A DNA stretch of 33,038 nt from Candidatus Zhuqueibacterota bacterium. GTDB taxonomy: Bacteria; Zhuqueibacterota; Zhuqueibacteria; Oceanimicrobiales; Oceanimicrobiaceae. A program made the translations under genes and the position numbers. The notes under the pieces were generated by a model, which did not search any database, was not told the origin of the DNA, and saw nothing but the letters and a program-made list of their open reading frames with translations. The stretch is taken from assembly GCA_029262005.1 (NCBI GenBank), contig JAJDAG010000055.1, forward strand, positions 1-33,038. The letters run 5' to 3'. Within the stretch, counting starts at the first letter, position 1; each line of letters starts with the position of its first letter. Below are positions 1-7,725 of this stretch, piece by piece.

Positions 1-46
1 GGTTAACGGCAAAAAGATATATCATATTTGACGAATAACTTGAAAA

Positions 47-102
47 ATTATTTTTTCAATCAAACTCTTCTTAGCTTTTGAGAGCCTGATTGAAAAAATA
101 AT
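47..102 (-). terminator. AT-rich hairpin downstream of the carboxylase operon
   Basis: A perfect 16-bp inverted repeat (47-62 with 87-102) encloses a 24-nt loop that can pair further through CTCT and AGAG. It lies about 120 nt beyond the stop of the biotin carboxylase gene. On the minus strand the second arm runs into a short T-run, so it fits an intrinsic terminator and could also act on transcripts arriving from the other side. Positions 1-222 show no gene. Confidence 0.5.
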
Positions 103-222
103 TCTTAGGATGGAATTTACACATAAATCTGGACTTGACTCTTAACCTGGTCGCTCCACCGCAAGTACGAGATAGTATATAATCAATACAGAAATCAAAA
201 AGAAGCTTGGATTACCAATTCT

Positions 223-1743
223 CTACCGTTTACGTCCCGCGAGTTTCCATGGGCTGATAGACTTGCCATCTTGTTTGCTATTGGTGCTGATTGTAGGCTG
301 TCTTTGTAATTCATGATGGTAAAGCGCTGCTGCTATCCTTGCCGTTTCTTCAGCGAGGCTATCACCCTGTAGGCTTAGGTCGGGTGAACCGTTGTCCGTT
401 GTCAGGAATTCTTTTTCAATAAAATGGGTGTCAAAATCGCCGGAAACAAATTTATCGTGATTCATGACCATTTGACAAAATGGAATTGAGGTTTCGATAC
501 CTATAACGCGATATTCACCGAGCGCACGTTTCATGCGGGCGATGGCCTCTTCCCTATTCTGTCCCCAGACGACCAGTTTTGCCAGAAGCGGATCATAATA
601 AATTGAAACTTCACTGCCGGAGAAATAGCCTCCATCATCCCTTACTCCCGGTCCCGCCGGTGGTACCAGATGACTTATCTTTCCGGTTGAGGGTAGGAAG
701 TTGTTGGCCGGGTCTTCGGCATAGATGCGGCATTCGATGGCATGGCCACGAAGAGAGACGTCGTTTTGATTGAAACTTAACGGAGCACCAGCGGCAATGC
801 GAATCTGTTCTTTTACCAAATCGAGACCGAATACCATTTCGGTCACAGGGTGTTCAACCTGAAGCCGCGTGTTCATTTCCAGGAAGTAGAACTGCCTGTT
901 CTGATCAAAAATAAATTCGATGGTACCGGCACTCGAATAATTGCAGGCAGTAGCGGCCTTAATTGCTGTTTCGCCCATCGCTTTTCGCAGCATCTCATCA
1001 AGAACACAGGAGGGTGCTTCTTCAATTATTTTTTGGTGCCGGCGCTGAATGGAACATTCCCGCTCGCCTAGATGAATGACGTTCCCGTGATTGTCTGCCA
1101 GTATTTGAAACTCGATGTGGCGTGGCGCTTCAATGTATTTTTCGATATAAATACGACCATCGCCAAATGCGGATTCTGCCTCGGATTGTGCGGCTCGAAA
1201 CGATGATGTGATTTCACTTTTTTCATGCACAATTCGCATGCCTTTACCACCACCGCCGGCTGCGGCCTTAAGCAGAACAGGATATCCGAGTTGTTCTGCT
1301 ATGGCAGCGATTTTATTTTCACTTAGCTCCTTGTCCGAGCCGGGCACGGTTGGAACCCCGGCTGCAGTCATACATTGGCGGGCGGCGGTTTTATCGCCCA
1401 TCAGTCGCATGGCAGCAGGTGAAGGACCAATGAAGGTCAGACCGGCTTTGGCTACGCGCTCAGCAAATTCCGCATTCTCAGATAGAAAACCATATCCCGG
1501 GTGGATGGCATCTGCATTTGCTGCTTTCGCAGCCGCAAGTATATTCTCTTGAACGAGGTAGCTCTCCCGGGAAGGGGCCGGTCCAATTGGGTATGCCTCG
1601 TCGGCGAGGCGGACATGCAAAGCGGTTCGGTCTGCTTCAGAAAAAACTGCTACGGTGGCGATCTCCATTTCTGTGCAGGCACGTATGACCCGCACAGCGA
1701 TTTCGCCACGATTTGCAATTAGGATTTTGCTGAAAGCTGCCAT
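223..1743 (-). CDS. accC: Biotin carboxylase subunit of an acyl-CoA carboxylase
   Basis: This 506-residue ATP-grasp enzyme carboxylates biotin on a separate carrier protein, using ATP and bicarbonate. Visible landmarks are the N-terminal ILIANRGEIAVRVIRA (7-22), HPGYGFLSEN (81-90), the glycine-rich ATP loop GGGGKG (163-168), EAPS (242-245) and MNTRLQVEHPVTE (290-302). A C-terminal tail ending in SPWKLAGR is typical of stand-alone subunits. No biotinyl (MKM) domain is present and no carrier gene lies in the window, so the carrier must be encoded elsewhere. The gene is last in a four-gene operon and starts 6 nt after the STAS gene. With a propionyl-type carboxyltransferase in the same operon, the substrate is more likely propionyl-CoA or several acyl-CoAs than acetyl-CoA alone; that is inference. 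Confidence 0.95.
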   Translation of the reverse strand: MAAFSKILIANRGEIAVRVIRACTEMEIATVAVFSEADRTALHVRLADEAYPIGPAPSRESYLVQENILAAAKAANADAIHPGYGFLSENAEFAERVAKAGLTFIGPSPAAMRLMGDKTAARQCMTAAGVPTVPGSDKELSENKIAAIAEQLGYPVLLKAAAGGGGKGMRIVHEKSEITSSFRAAQSEAESAFGDGRIYIEKYIEAPRHIEFQILADNHGNVIHLGERECSIQRRHQKIIEEAPSCVLDEMLRKAMGETAIKAATACNYSSAGTIEFIFDQNRQFYFLEMNTRLQVEHPVTEMVFGLDLVKEQIRIAAGAPLSFNQNDVSLRGHAIECRIYAEDPANNFLPSTGKISHLVPPAGPGVRDDGGYFSGSEVSIYYDPLLAKLVVWGQNREEAIARMKRALGEYRVIGIETSIPFCQMVMNHDKFVSGDFDTHFIEKEFLTTDNGSPDLSLQGDSLAEETARIAAALYHHELQRQPTISTNSKQDGKSISPWKLAGRKR

Positions 1744-1749
1744 AGTCGC

Positions 1750-2088
1750 TCAGAAACTTTCAATCGCATGCTGTTCATCTTCAAAATTTGGAAAAATGCT
1801 TTCCAGATTTGCGATTCTGATCAGGGTTTTTACTTTCTGATTAAGGTTAACTAATTTTAGTGATCCGGCGTTCGCATTTACGTGGCGGTGGCCGAATAGG
1901 AGCGCTCCCAAGCCAGAGCTATCAACATACTCAACCAATTTTAAATCTATCAGAAGGTTCACAGCGCCTTCATTTTCAACCAAACGCAACAACTCAGTTT
2001 TTAATTCAGAGGAAACGTTTGTATCCAGTCTGGATTCCTCAATTCTTACCACTCGAACGCCGTCAATTGTGTCTTCGCGAAGCTTCAT
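1750..2088 (-). CDS. STAS-domain protein (anti-sigma factor antagonist type)
   Basis: This 112-residue single-domain protein has the STAS fold signature of SpoIIAA/RsbV-like regulators. The block VDSSGLGALL carries the Ser57/Ser58 pair, of which the second corresponds to the serine phosphorylated by anti-sigma kinases in the family. Such proteins usually release a sigma factor or another partner from a kinase-type anti-sigma factor. No RsbW-like kinase is encoded nearby. The start codon lies 3 nt after the dodecin stop and there is only a weak ribosome site, so translation is probably coupled. Finding it between two subunits of a carboxylase is unusual. Whether it regulates that enzyme or simply shares its transcript cannot be told from sequence. 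Confidence 0.88.
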   Translation of the reverse strand: MKLREDTIDGVRVVRIEESRLDTNVSSELKTELLRLVENEGAVNLLIDLKLVEYVDSSGLGALLFGHRHVNANAGSLKLVNLNQKVKTLIRIANLESIFPNFEDEQHAIESF

Positions 2089-2091
2089 TAG

Positions 2092-2292
2092 TTATTCCAG
2101 GATAAATGTGATTTTTATTGTAACTCGGTACTCTGAGATTTTGCCGCTTTCAATTTTTGCTTTTTGTGAAATGATTTCCGCGCCGGTAATATTTCTCAAT
2201 GTCGCACTCGCTCTGTCGATTCCGTCTTGGAATGCGCCTTGAAATCCCTGCGTCGATGATGCTGTGATTTCGGTAACCCTTGCTACTGCCAT
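2092..2292 (-). CDS. Dodecin (flavin-binding dodecamer subunit)
   Basis: The 66-residue protein matches dodecin along its whole length: an MAVARVTEIT start, a GFQGAFQDGIDRA helix, and a terminal strand pair (EYRVTIKITFILE). Dodecins form hollow dodecamers that bind flavins and, in some bacteria, CoA, acting as cofactor stores or buffers. A strong ribosome site (GGAGGT, 6 nt spacer) precedes the ATG. It is the second gene of the carboxylase operon, 53 nt after the carboxyltransferase stop. Co-transcription with a CoA-ester enzyme is consistent with a flavin or CoA buffering role, but no direct functional link is shown. Confidence 0.93.
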   Translation of the reverse strand: MAVARVTEITASSTQGFQGAFQDGIDRASATLRNITGAEIISQKAKIESGKISEYRVTIKITFILE

Positions 2293-2345
2293 AATTATAC
2301 CTCCATGAAAAGGTTGATTAACTGTATGAGTGAAATGTGGTTGCT

Positions 2346-3896
2346 CTATAGTGGAATGTTACCATGCTTCTTTTTTGGGTTTGAGTCGACTTTGTTCTCC
2401 AGCATCTGCAATGCGGCGATTAGTTTTGCCCGGGTATGCTGGGGTTCGATGACTTCGTCAACATAACCGCGTTCGGCAGCAGTGTAGGGGTTGGCAAATC
2501 GTTCCCGGTACTCAGAAATTTTATCTTCTGTGGCCTGCTCCTTGTCTTCAGCCAATGAAATTTGTTTCTTGAAAATAATCTCAACAGCGCCTTTTGGCCC
2601 CATAACAGCTATCTCTGCGGAAGGCCAGGCATAATTCACATCGCCGCGAATATGCTTTGAACTCATGACGTCGTAGGCACCGCCATAGGCTTTTCGCGTA
2701 ATCACTGTGATTTTTGGTACCGTTGCTTCGCAGAAAGCGTAAAGCAGCTTGGCGCCGTTCGAAATAATGGCATGCCATTCCTGATCTGTACCCGGCAAAA
2801 AACCTGGCACATCGACAAAGGTAACCAGGGGTATGTTGAACGCATCGCAAAAACGGACAAAGCGCCCGGCTTTTTTTGAAGAATCAATATCGAGTACGCC
2901 TGCCAGAACTGCCGGCTGGTTGGCGACAATGCCGATGGATTTACCATTTAGATGACCGAAACCGACAATAATATTCTGCGCATAATTTGCATGCACTTCC
3001 ATGAACGCATGGTTGTCCACGACGCGGGTAATGATGTCCTTCATGTCATAAGGTCGGTTTGCATTGACTGGCACAATTTTGCCTAGCTCGTCATCCATTC
3101 GGTTTGGATCATCCGAACATTTCAGAGTCGGTGGATCCTCCATATTGTTCTGTGGCATGAATTGCAGTATGTTGCGGATTGATTGCAGGCATTCCGCTTC
3201 GTTTTCTGAAGCAAAATGGGAAACACCACTTTTGCCGGCATGTGTTTCAGCGCCACCCAGTTCTTCAGCGGTGACTTGTTCGAGCGTCACTGTCTTTACC
3301 ACATCCGGGCCGGTCACAAACATGAAGCTTGTGTGCTTGACCATGAAAACAAAATCTGTAATCGCCGGAGAATAAACGGCACCACCTGCGCATGGCCCCA
3401 TAATGGCCGAAATCTGAGGTACAACGCCCGAGGCGAGTGTGTTGCGCAAAAATATTTCCGCGTAAGCACCGAGGCTGACGACGCCTTCCTGAATACGTGC
3501 CCCGCCGGAATCATTTAGGCCAATAATAGGGGCGCCGACTTTCATGGCCTGATCCATGATTTTACAGATTTTGGCCCCGTAGGCTTCGGAAAGAGAGCCG
3601 CCCAGTACAGTGAAGTCCTGGGAAAAGACAAAAACCAATCGTCCATTAATTTTGCCGTAGCCAGTAACCACACCATCGCCATAATACTTTTGCTTTTCCA
3701 GACCAAAATCGTTGCAGCGATGCTGCACCAGCATATCGATTTCCTGGAAGGTACCTTCATCGAGTAGCATGTCGATACGTTCTCGAGCTGTGAGCTTTCC
3801 TTTGGTGTGTTGTGAGTCGATGCGTTGCTGGCCGCCGCCGAGGAGCGCTTGCGACTTTTTGTCGCGTAAATGTTGAACTTTGTCGCTTGCCGCCAT
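2346..3896 (-). CDS. Acyl-CoA carboxylase carboxyltransferase (beta) subunit, propionyl-CoA carboxylase type
   Basis: The 516-residue protein transfers the carboxyl group from carboxybiotin to an acyl-CoA. It has the fused two-crotonase layout of PccB/MmdA proteins. [12 protein letters not shown] (127-138) and [12 protein letters not shown] (167-178) hold the glycines that form the N-terminal oxyanion hole, and the C-terminal half carries [10 protein letters not shown] and [11 protein letters not shown]. The ATG at 3896 was chosen because AAGGAA lies 4 nt upstream and the family begins here; an ATG at 3935 would add 13 unlikely residues. It opens the operon with dodecin, STAS and biotin carboxylase. 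A sodium-pump decarboxylase role (MmdA) is less likely, because a biotin carboxylase is encoded alongside and no membrane subunit is seen. Confidence 0.92.
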   Translation of the reverse strand: MAASDKVQHLRDKKSQALLGGGQQRIDSQHTKGKLTARERIDMLLDEGTFQEIDMLVQHRCNDFGLEKQKYYGDGVVTGYGKINGRLVFVFSQDFTVLGGSLSEAYGAKICKIMDQAMKVGAPIIGLNDSGGARIQEGVVSLGAYAEIFLRNTLASGVVPQISAIMGPCAGGAVYSPAITDFVFMVKHTSFMFVTGPDVVKTVTLEQVTAEELGGAETHAGKSGVSHFASENEAECLQSIRNILQFMPQNNMEDPPTLKCSDDPNRMDDELGKIVPVNANRPYDMKDIITRVVDNHAFMEVHANYAQNIIVGFGHLNGKSIGIVANQPAVLAGVLDIDSSKKAGRFVRFCDAFNIPLVTFVDVPGFLPGTDQEWHAIISNGAKLLYAFCEATVPKITVITRKAYGGAYDVMSSKHIRGDVNYAWPSAEIAVMGPKGAVEIIFKKQISLAEDKEQATEDKISEYRERFANPYTAAERGYVDEVIEPQHTRAKLIAALQMLENKVDSNPKKKHGNIPL

Positions 3897-4213
3897 GTCA
3901 TTCCTTAATCTTGGGAAGTCGAATCTTGACCACACGATAATAATAAATTAAATAAGAAAAAGCAAAATTAATCGCATAATAACGGGTAAGTTTCTGACTG
4001 AAGATTGTGCTCATTGTGCCGTGATGTCAGGCAACCGACTCAAACGCTGAAGCTAACCGTGCCAGGAATATTTTGAACTTAGTCCCGGCAATATTGTGGC
4101 TCTGTCTGGATGAAATTCCAACAGCAGGCGAAACGGGAAAAGGAAGGGGAAGCCCTGAACGGCTTCCCCTGAATACAGCTCCTACTCAATTGAATATGTG
4201 GGTGAAGAAAAAA
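3897..4213. other. Intergenic region upstream of the carboxylase operon
   Basis: This 317-nt gap separates the carboxylase operon from the end of the copper operon; both are on the minus strand. It holds the hairpin at 4145-4170 and AT-rich sequence at 3930-3985 that should contain the carboxylase promoter, although no clear -35/-10 pair could be assigned. No gene is seen. Confidence 0.5.
4145..4170 (-). terminator. Hairpin terminator of the copper-efflux operon
   Basis: A perfect 10-bp stem (AGGGGAAGCC with GGCTTCCCCT) closes a 6-nt loop 43 nt beyond the stop of the YHS-like lipoprotein gene. Read on the minus strand it is followed by a pyrimidine-rich, T-containing stretch, as expected of an intrinsic terminator. 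Confidence 0.7.
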
Positions 4214-4558
4214 TTACCCGCCGAGAAATTCGCTGCCGTCTTCGCTCAGATTTTTGACGAATTTGTCGGGGTCTTTCATAAAGTTTTCGTCACAACCCGG
4301 GCAGCAGAAACCAATGACTTTACCTTTGTATTCAACCGTTGGCGCCTCTGCAGAAACTTTGCCACCACGGATTGGGCAGAATTTGTTCCACGTGGCTACT
4401 TGGACCCCGGCTGCATCACCTGGGTCTGCTGCCACGGCTTCTTCTGTTGGCGTAGCTTCCTCTTGTGACTGTTTGCTGCCATCATTTTGCGAACAAGCCA
4501 GTAGGCCCATAAGCAAGAGTGAAAGCAATACTGTTACACCGCGAAATGGATTAAACAT
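4214..4558 (-). CDS. Lipoprotein with a YHS/TRASH-like metal-binding domain
   Basis: The 114-residue protein has a lipoprotein signal (hydrophobic 8-20, lipobox LLAC, Cys22). An acidic linker follows, then a small cysteine domain at about 57-103: FCPIRGGKV (Cys61), then GFCCPGCDENF (Cys85, Cys86, Cys89) and DPDKF. This is the pattern of YHS/TRASH domains that bind Cu or other soft metals. A strong ribosome site (AAAGGAGGT) precedes the ATG. It lies 112 nt after the CusB-like adaptor gene and ends the operon at a hairpin. The likely role is a membrane-anchored periplasmic metal-binding partner of the efflux pump, inferred from domain and position. Confidence 0.85.
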   Translation of the reverse strand: MFNPFRGVTVLLSLLLMGLLACSQNDGSKQSQEEATPTEEAVAADPGDAAGVQVATWNKFCPIRGGKVSAEAPTVEYKGKVIGFCCPGCDENFMKDPDKFVKNLSEDGSEFLGG

Positions 4559-4670
4559 GTTAACCTCCTTTAGGGGTTGGTGTTTGATAACTTGGATTTA
4601 ATTTATAAGTGTGTCAAAGTTATTTTCTGACAATTCTTCAGGTACGCACCAATCGGATGAACCGAATATG

Positions 4671-6458
4671 TTAGTTAATTGCTTGTTTAACTTCCCCGCA
4701 GGACAACATGGATTCGCCGAAATAAGGGTTGCGAATCTCCTTTTCCCGGCTTAACCAGTCTGCCCCTTTGTCGTCATTTGCCATTGGACAAAATAGAACA
4801 AAAACCGGTTTGTCGAAGGGGCCGAAGGATTTTGCCAACATGACAATTTGGTTTGAGAGCGCAATAAAATGGTGGCGTGCCGCTTTAATATCCGCTGCTT
4901 TTGTAATGGCTCGTGCTGCATTTTCAGAGGGGCTGCTGTGTTGCATCCACACATTATGCGCTTCGCCTTTGAATAGCGACATGTTGATTTTCCCCAAATA
5001 GTTCTGCAAGTTAATCGCAGCTTTTTTTGATTCATCCAGGTCGTCTTCCGTCAAGGCGTCTTTTAACTTGATATATTTATCGAAAAACGTGCTCAGCGTT
5101 TGCTTTGCTTTTTTGTCGATTTTGAGACTTTCTGAATGCGGCGCGGGTTGTGCCGGTTTTTTCATCGACGAGCCACCATGCTCATGCCCGACCGCTGCTG
5201 CGCCACCCTGGGGATTCATCATGCTTGGTTTGCCGGCCAGTTGTGCTGCGGCATCAATGGAAAACGTACCGTTTGTCGCGATTTCTTCACCCTCTTCCAG
5301 GCCTTCATTGATGATGTAGCTGTCACCCAGGGCCGGACCGAGCGTCACTTCTCTAAGCGTAAAGCCAATCCCGGAAGCAGAGGCATTTTTCACATAAACC
5401 ACCGAGCGCTCACCTGTCCACATCACCGCTGATTTGGGGACAATCAAGGTTTCTTCTGTGTTATTGAGCGGGCTTTTCACCAAACCTTTTGCAAACATTT
5501 CCGGTTTCAACCGCTGCCCGGGATTATTCAGCTCTATCCGGGCTTTTGCCACACGAGTTTTTGGATTGATGACCGGATCGATGAAACTGATTTTGCCCCT
5601 GAAGGACTCCCCCGGTAAGGACTGGATGGTAAGCTCAACCTCGTCTCCGGTTTTTACCCAGTGGATATCGCTTTCATAGACATCAAATAAAATCCAGACC
5701 TTTGATAAATCAGCCACTTCAAAAAGGGATGAACCCATCTTTATGTGGTCTCCGAGCTTAACTCTTTTGGCCAGAACCACCCCAGTCATATCAGACATAA
5801 TCGGGAAATCTTCCTGCGGCCGCCCGAACTCAATTACGCTGTCAATTTGTTTGTCGGAGAGTTTCCAGTTTTTTAGTTTGTCTCGCGCAGCCTGATAGAG
5901 TGCAGGCTGGTTTTCCCGGGTCTTATACGCTTCAAACACTTCTTCCTGAGCAGTTATCAACTGAGGAGAGTAAACATAGGCTAAAATTTGCCCCCTGTTA
6001 ATATATTCGCCGGTATAGTTTACCAGCAATTTTTCAATGCGCCCGGAAATGTGAGAGGTTTGCGAATTAACGCGCCTCTCGTCTGCCTGCACTTTGCCGT
6101 TCATACGCACGGTTTTTACGGGTTTCTGGCTTGTGATTATGGAACTCTGCACACTGGCGAGCTGCATAGCCGTTGGTGACATCTTAATTTCCATCGGGTC
6201 TTCTTGCGAAGTGCCTACGCTTACTGGAATCAATTCCATGCCGCAGATCGGGCATTTACCCGGTTCTTTTTGACGAATTTGCGGGTGCATTGAGCAGGTC
6301 CAGATACTGTTCTTTGTTTCACTTGCGTGATCAATATGTGTTGTCTCAGCAGGAGGATTGCCGCCGAAAAATAACCAGCCGAGCACGAGTCCCAGCAGCA
6401 ATGCCCCGAGCGCCATTCTGGTGGATTTGTCATTCAACAAACCTTTTATTGGTTTCAT
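4671..6458 (-). CDS. cusB: CusB-like RND periplasmic adaptor with heavy-metal-binding and DUF3347 domains
   Basis: This 595-residue membrane-fusion protein links the inner-membrane pump to the outer-membrane channel. An N-terminal membrane anchor (about 15-32) is followed by a heavy-metal-binding domain, WTCSMHP...GKCPICGMELIP (53-78), with Cys55, Met57, His58, Cys69, Cys72 and Met74. The HlyD/CusB barrel and lipoyl core spans roughly 110-410. After a His/Gly-rich linker, a DUF3347 domain ends the protein (about 440-590) with the typical CPMA, GADWLS, NPYFG and LSCG motifs. The ATG has a GAGG site 8 nt upstream and lies 10 nt after the channel gene stop. The domain set points to copper or silver rather than Zn/Co/Cd. 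Confidence 0.93.
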   Translation of the reverse strand: MKPIKGLLNDKSTRMALGALLLGLVLGWLFFGGNPPAETTHIDHASETKNSIWTCSMHPQIRQKEPGKCPICGMELIPVSVGTSQEDPMEIKMSPTAMQLASVQSSIITSQKPVKTVRMNGKVQADERRVNSQTSHISGRIEKLLVNYTGEYINRGQILAYVYSPQLITAQEEVFEAYKTRENQPALYQAARDKLKNWKLSDKQIDSVIEFGRPQEDFPIMSDMTGVVLAKRVKLGDHIKMGSSLFEVADLSKVWILFDVYESDIHWVKTGDEVELTIQSLPGESFRGKISFIDPVINPKTRVAKARIELNNPGQRLKPEMFAKGLVKSPLNNTEETLIVPKSAVMWTGERSVVYVKNASASGIGFTLREVTLGPALGDSYIINEGLEEGEEIATNGTFSIDAAAQLAGKPSMMNPQGGAAAVGHEHGGSSMKKPAQPAPHSESLKIDKKAKQTLSTFFDKYIKLKDALTEDDLDESKKAAINLQNYLGKINMSLFKGEAHNVWMQHSSPSENAARAITKAADIKAARHHFIALSNQIVMLAKSFGPFDKPVFVLFCPMANDDKGADWLSREKEIRNPYFGESMLSCGEVKQAIN

Positions 6459-6468
6459 TCTATTTGCC

Positions 6469-7725
6469 TCACTTTCCGGTTATGTAATTATGTTTGGCAA
6501 AAGCAGTGTAATAATCTTTAACTGCTGTCGCTTTCGCCATTTCATATTTAAGCAGTTGCTGTTGCATGCGCAGCACTTCTTCAAAGTCTTTACCTGAGTT
6601 GCTATATGCCGTATGCAGTAAGTTAATTGCCAGGTGTGTTTTGGCTATTTGTGCGCCATACAACACATGGAGCCGGCGTGCGCTTTCCATTTTGTAAATG
6701 GATAAATCATAAGCCGAAAGAAGCTCGTTCGCCATATTTTGTTTTTGCAAGGTGAAACTCGATTGATGCAACCGGGCTTCTCTTACAGCGGCTCGATATT
6801 TTTTTCTATAAAGCGGTATGGTCATTGAAAGCATGGGCATCCAAGCGTCTTTGCCATTGCCAGCAACATTCATATCAGTTCGCTCATCCACAAGCACATA
6901 CGTAAGCCCAATACCAAATTTAGGTAATCCGTGTCTGAAAGCCGCTTTTTCCTGTGCCTCAGCCGCTTTTATTTGCAGATCAAAGGCCGTGAGCAAAGGG
7001 TTTTTAGCGAAAGAGTTGTCTTTACTGACCACCGTGCCATCAGAATCCATATCAAGTGAATCTGGTATATTGATTGCGATTGATTCCGAGCGGTTAAGAA
7101 GATTGTTAAATGCTGTCTGCAGCGGTTTTATTTTGTCTTTCAACAGGGCAATGTCCGTTGCTGTGTTGTCGATCATAATATCAACACGAATAACATCAAC
7201 CATGCTGCCCTTTGCGTTTGAGAAAGCAGTGAGTGCAAGTTGCTTGTAAGTTGTGAGAATTTCATAGTTTTCATTTTGCAAACGCAGCATTTCTTTAACC
7301 TCGTACAACGGGTAATAAGCTGATTTTACTATGAAGAAGAGTTCGTTTTTAGCATCGACAAAAGCCTGGTATTTTGCCCGTGCCATATTGGTCGCGACAT
7401 CCTTTTGTGCGGCCAAAGTGCCAAACCAGGGAAACATTTGGGTGAGAGCAAAACGCGCCTTTTGCGGTCCGATCCGGGTTTCAACCGGATCGCTAAAATA
7501 GCCGAAGGAAAAGCTCGGGTCCGGCAAAGAACTGACTTGCGGAACTCGCTGTAGCGCTGCTTCAAAGTCCGCATATTGTGCTTTCAACCCCGGATTGTTT
7601 TCCGCGGCTTCACTTAGATAGGCTTCGAGTGTCTGGGCTGTGATTGTCGCGGATTTCAGGAGGGAAAAGACCACAACACAGGGGACAATTAAACTGGCAG
7701 TAGATATTCGAATTCGATTTTTCAT
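6469..7725 (-). CDS. TolC-family outer-membrane efflux channel (CusC-like)
   Basis: This 418-residue outer-membrane efflux protein has a signal peptide (about 1-30). Two helical OEP repeats follow; each contains the long coiled-coil helices that build the periplasmic tunnel. An opening such as LEAYLSEAAENNPGLKAQYADF is typical of metal-efflux TolC homologues. Its ATG overlaps the stop of the pump gene by one base (TAATG), with GGAGG upstream, so translation is coupled. With the pump and adaptor it should form a tripartite Cu/Ag exporter. Confidence 0.9.
   Translation of the reverse strand: MKNRIRISTASLIVPCVVVFSLLKSATITAQTLEAYLSEAAENNPGLKAQYADFEAALQRVPQVSSLPDPSFSFGYFSDPVETRIGPQKARFALTQMFPWFGTLAAQKDVATNMARAKYQAFVDAKNELFFIVKSAYYPLYEVKEMLRLQNENYEILTTYKQLALTAFSNAKGSMVDVIRVDIMIDNTATDIALLKDKIKPLQTAFNNLLNRSESIAINIPDSLDMDSDGTVVSKDNSFAKNPLLTAFDLQIKAAEAQEKAAFRHGLPKFGIGLTYVLVDERTDMNVAGNGKDAWMPMLSMTIPLYRKKYRAAVREARLHQSSFTLQKQNMANELLSAYDLSIYKMESARRLHVLYGAQIAKTHLAINLLHTAYSNSGKDFEEVLRMQQQLLKYEMAKATAVKDYYTAFAKHNYITGK

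Noticed and set aside
4612-4617. TTGACA on the minus strand as a promoter for the YHS-like gene
   Set aside because: No acceptable -10 occurs at 16-18 nt, and the gene is probably part of the upstream copper operon.
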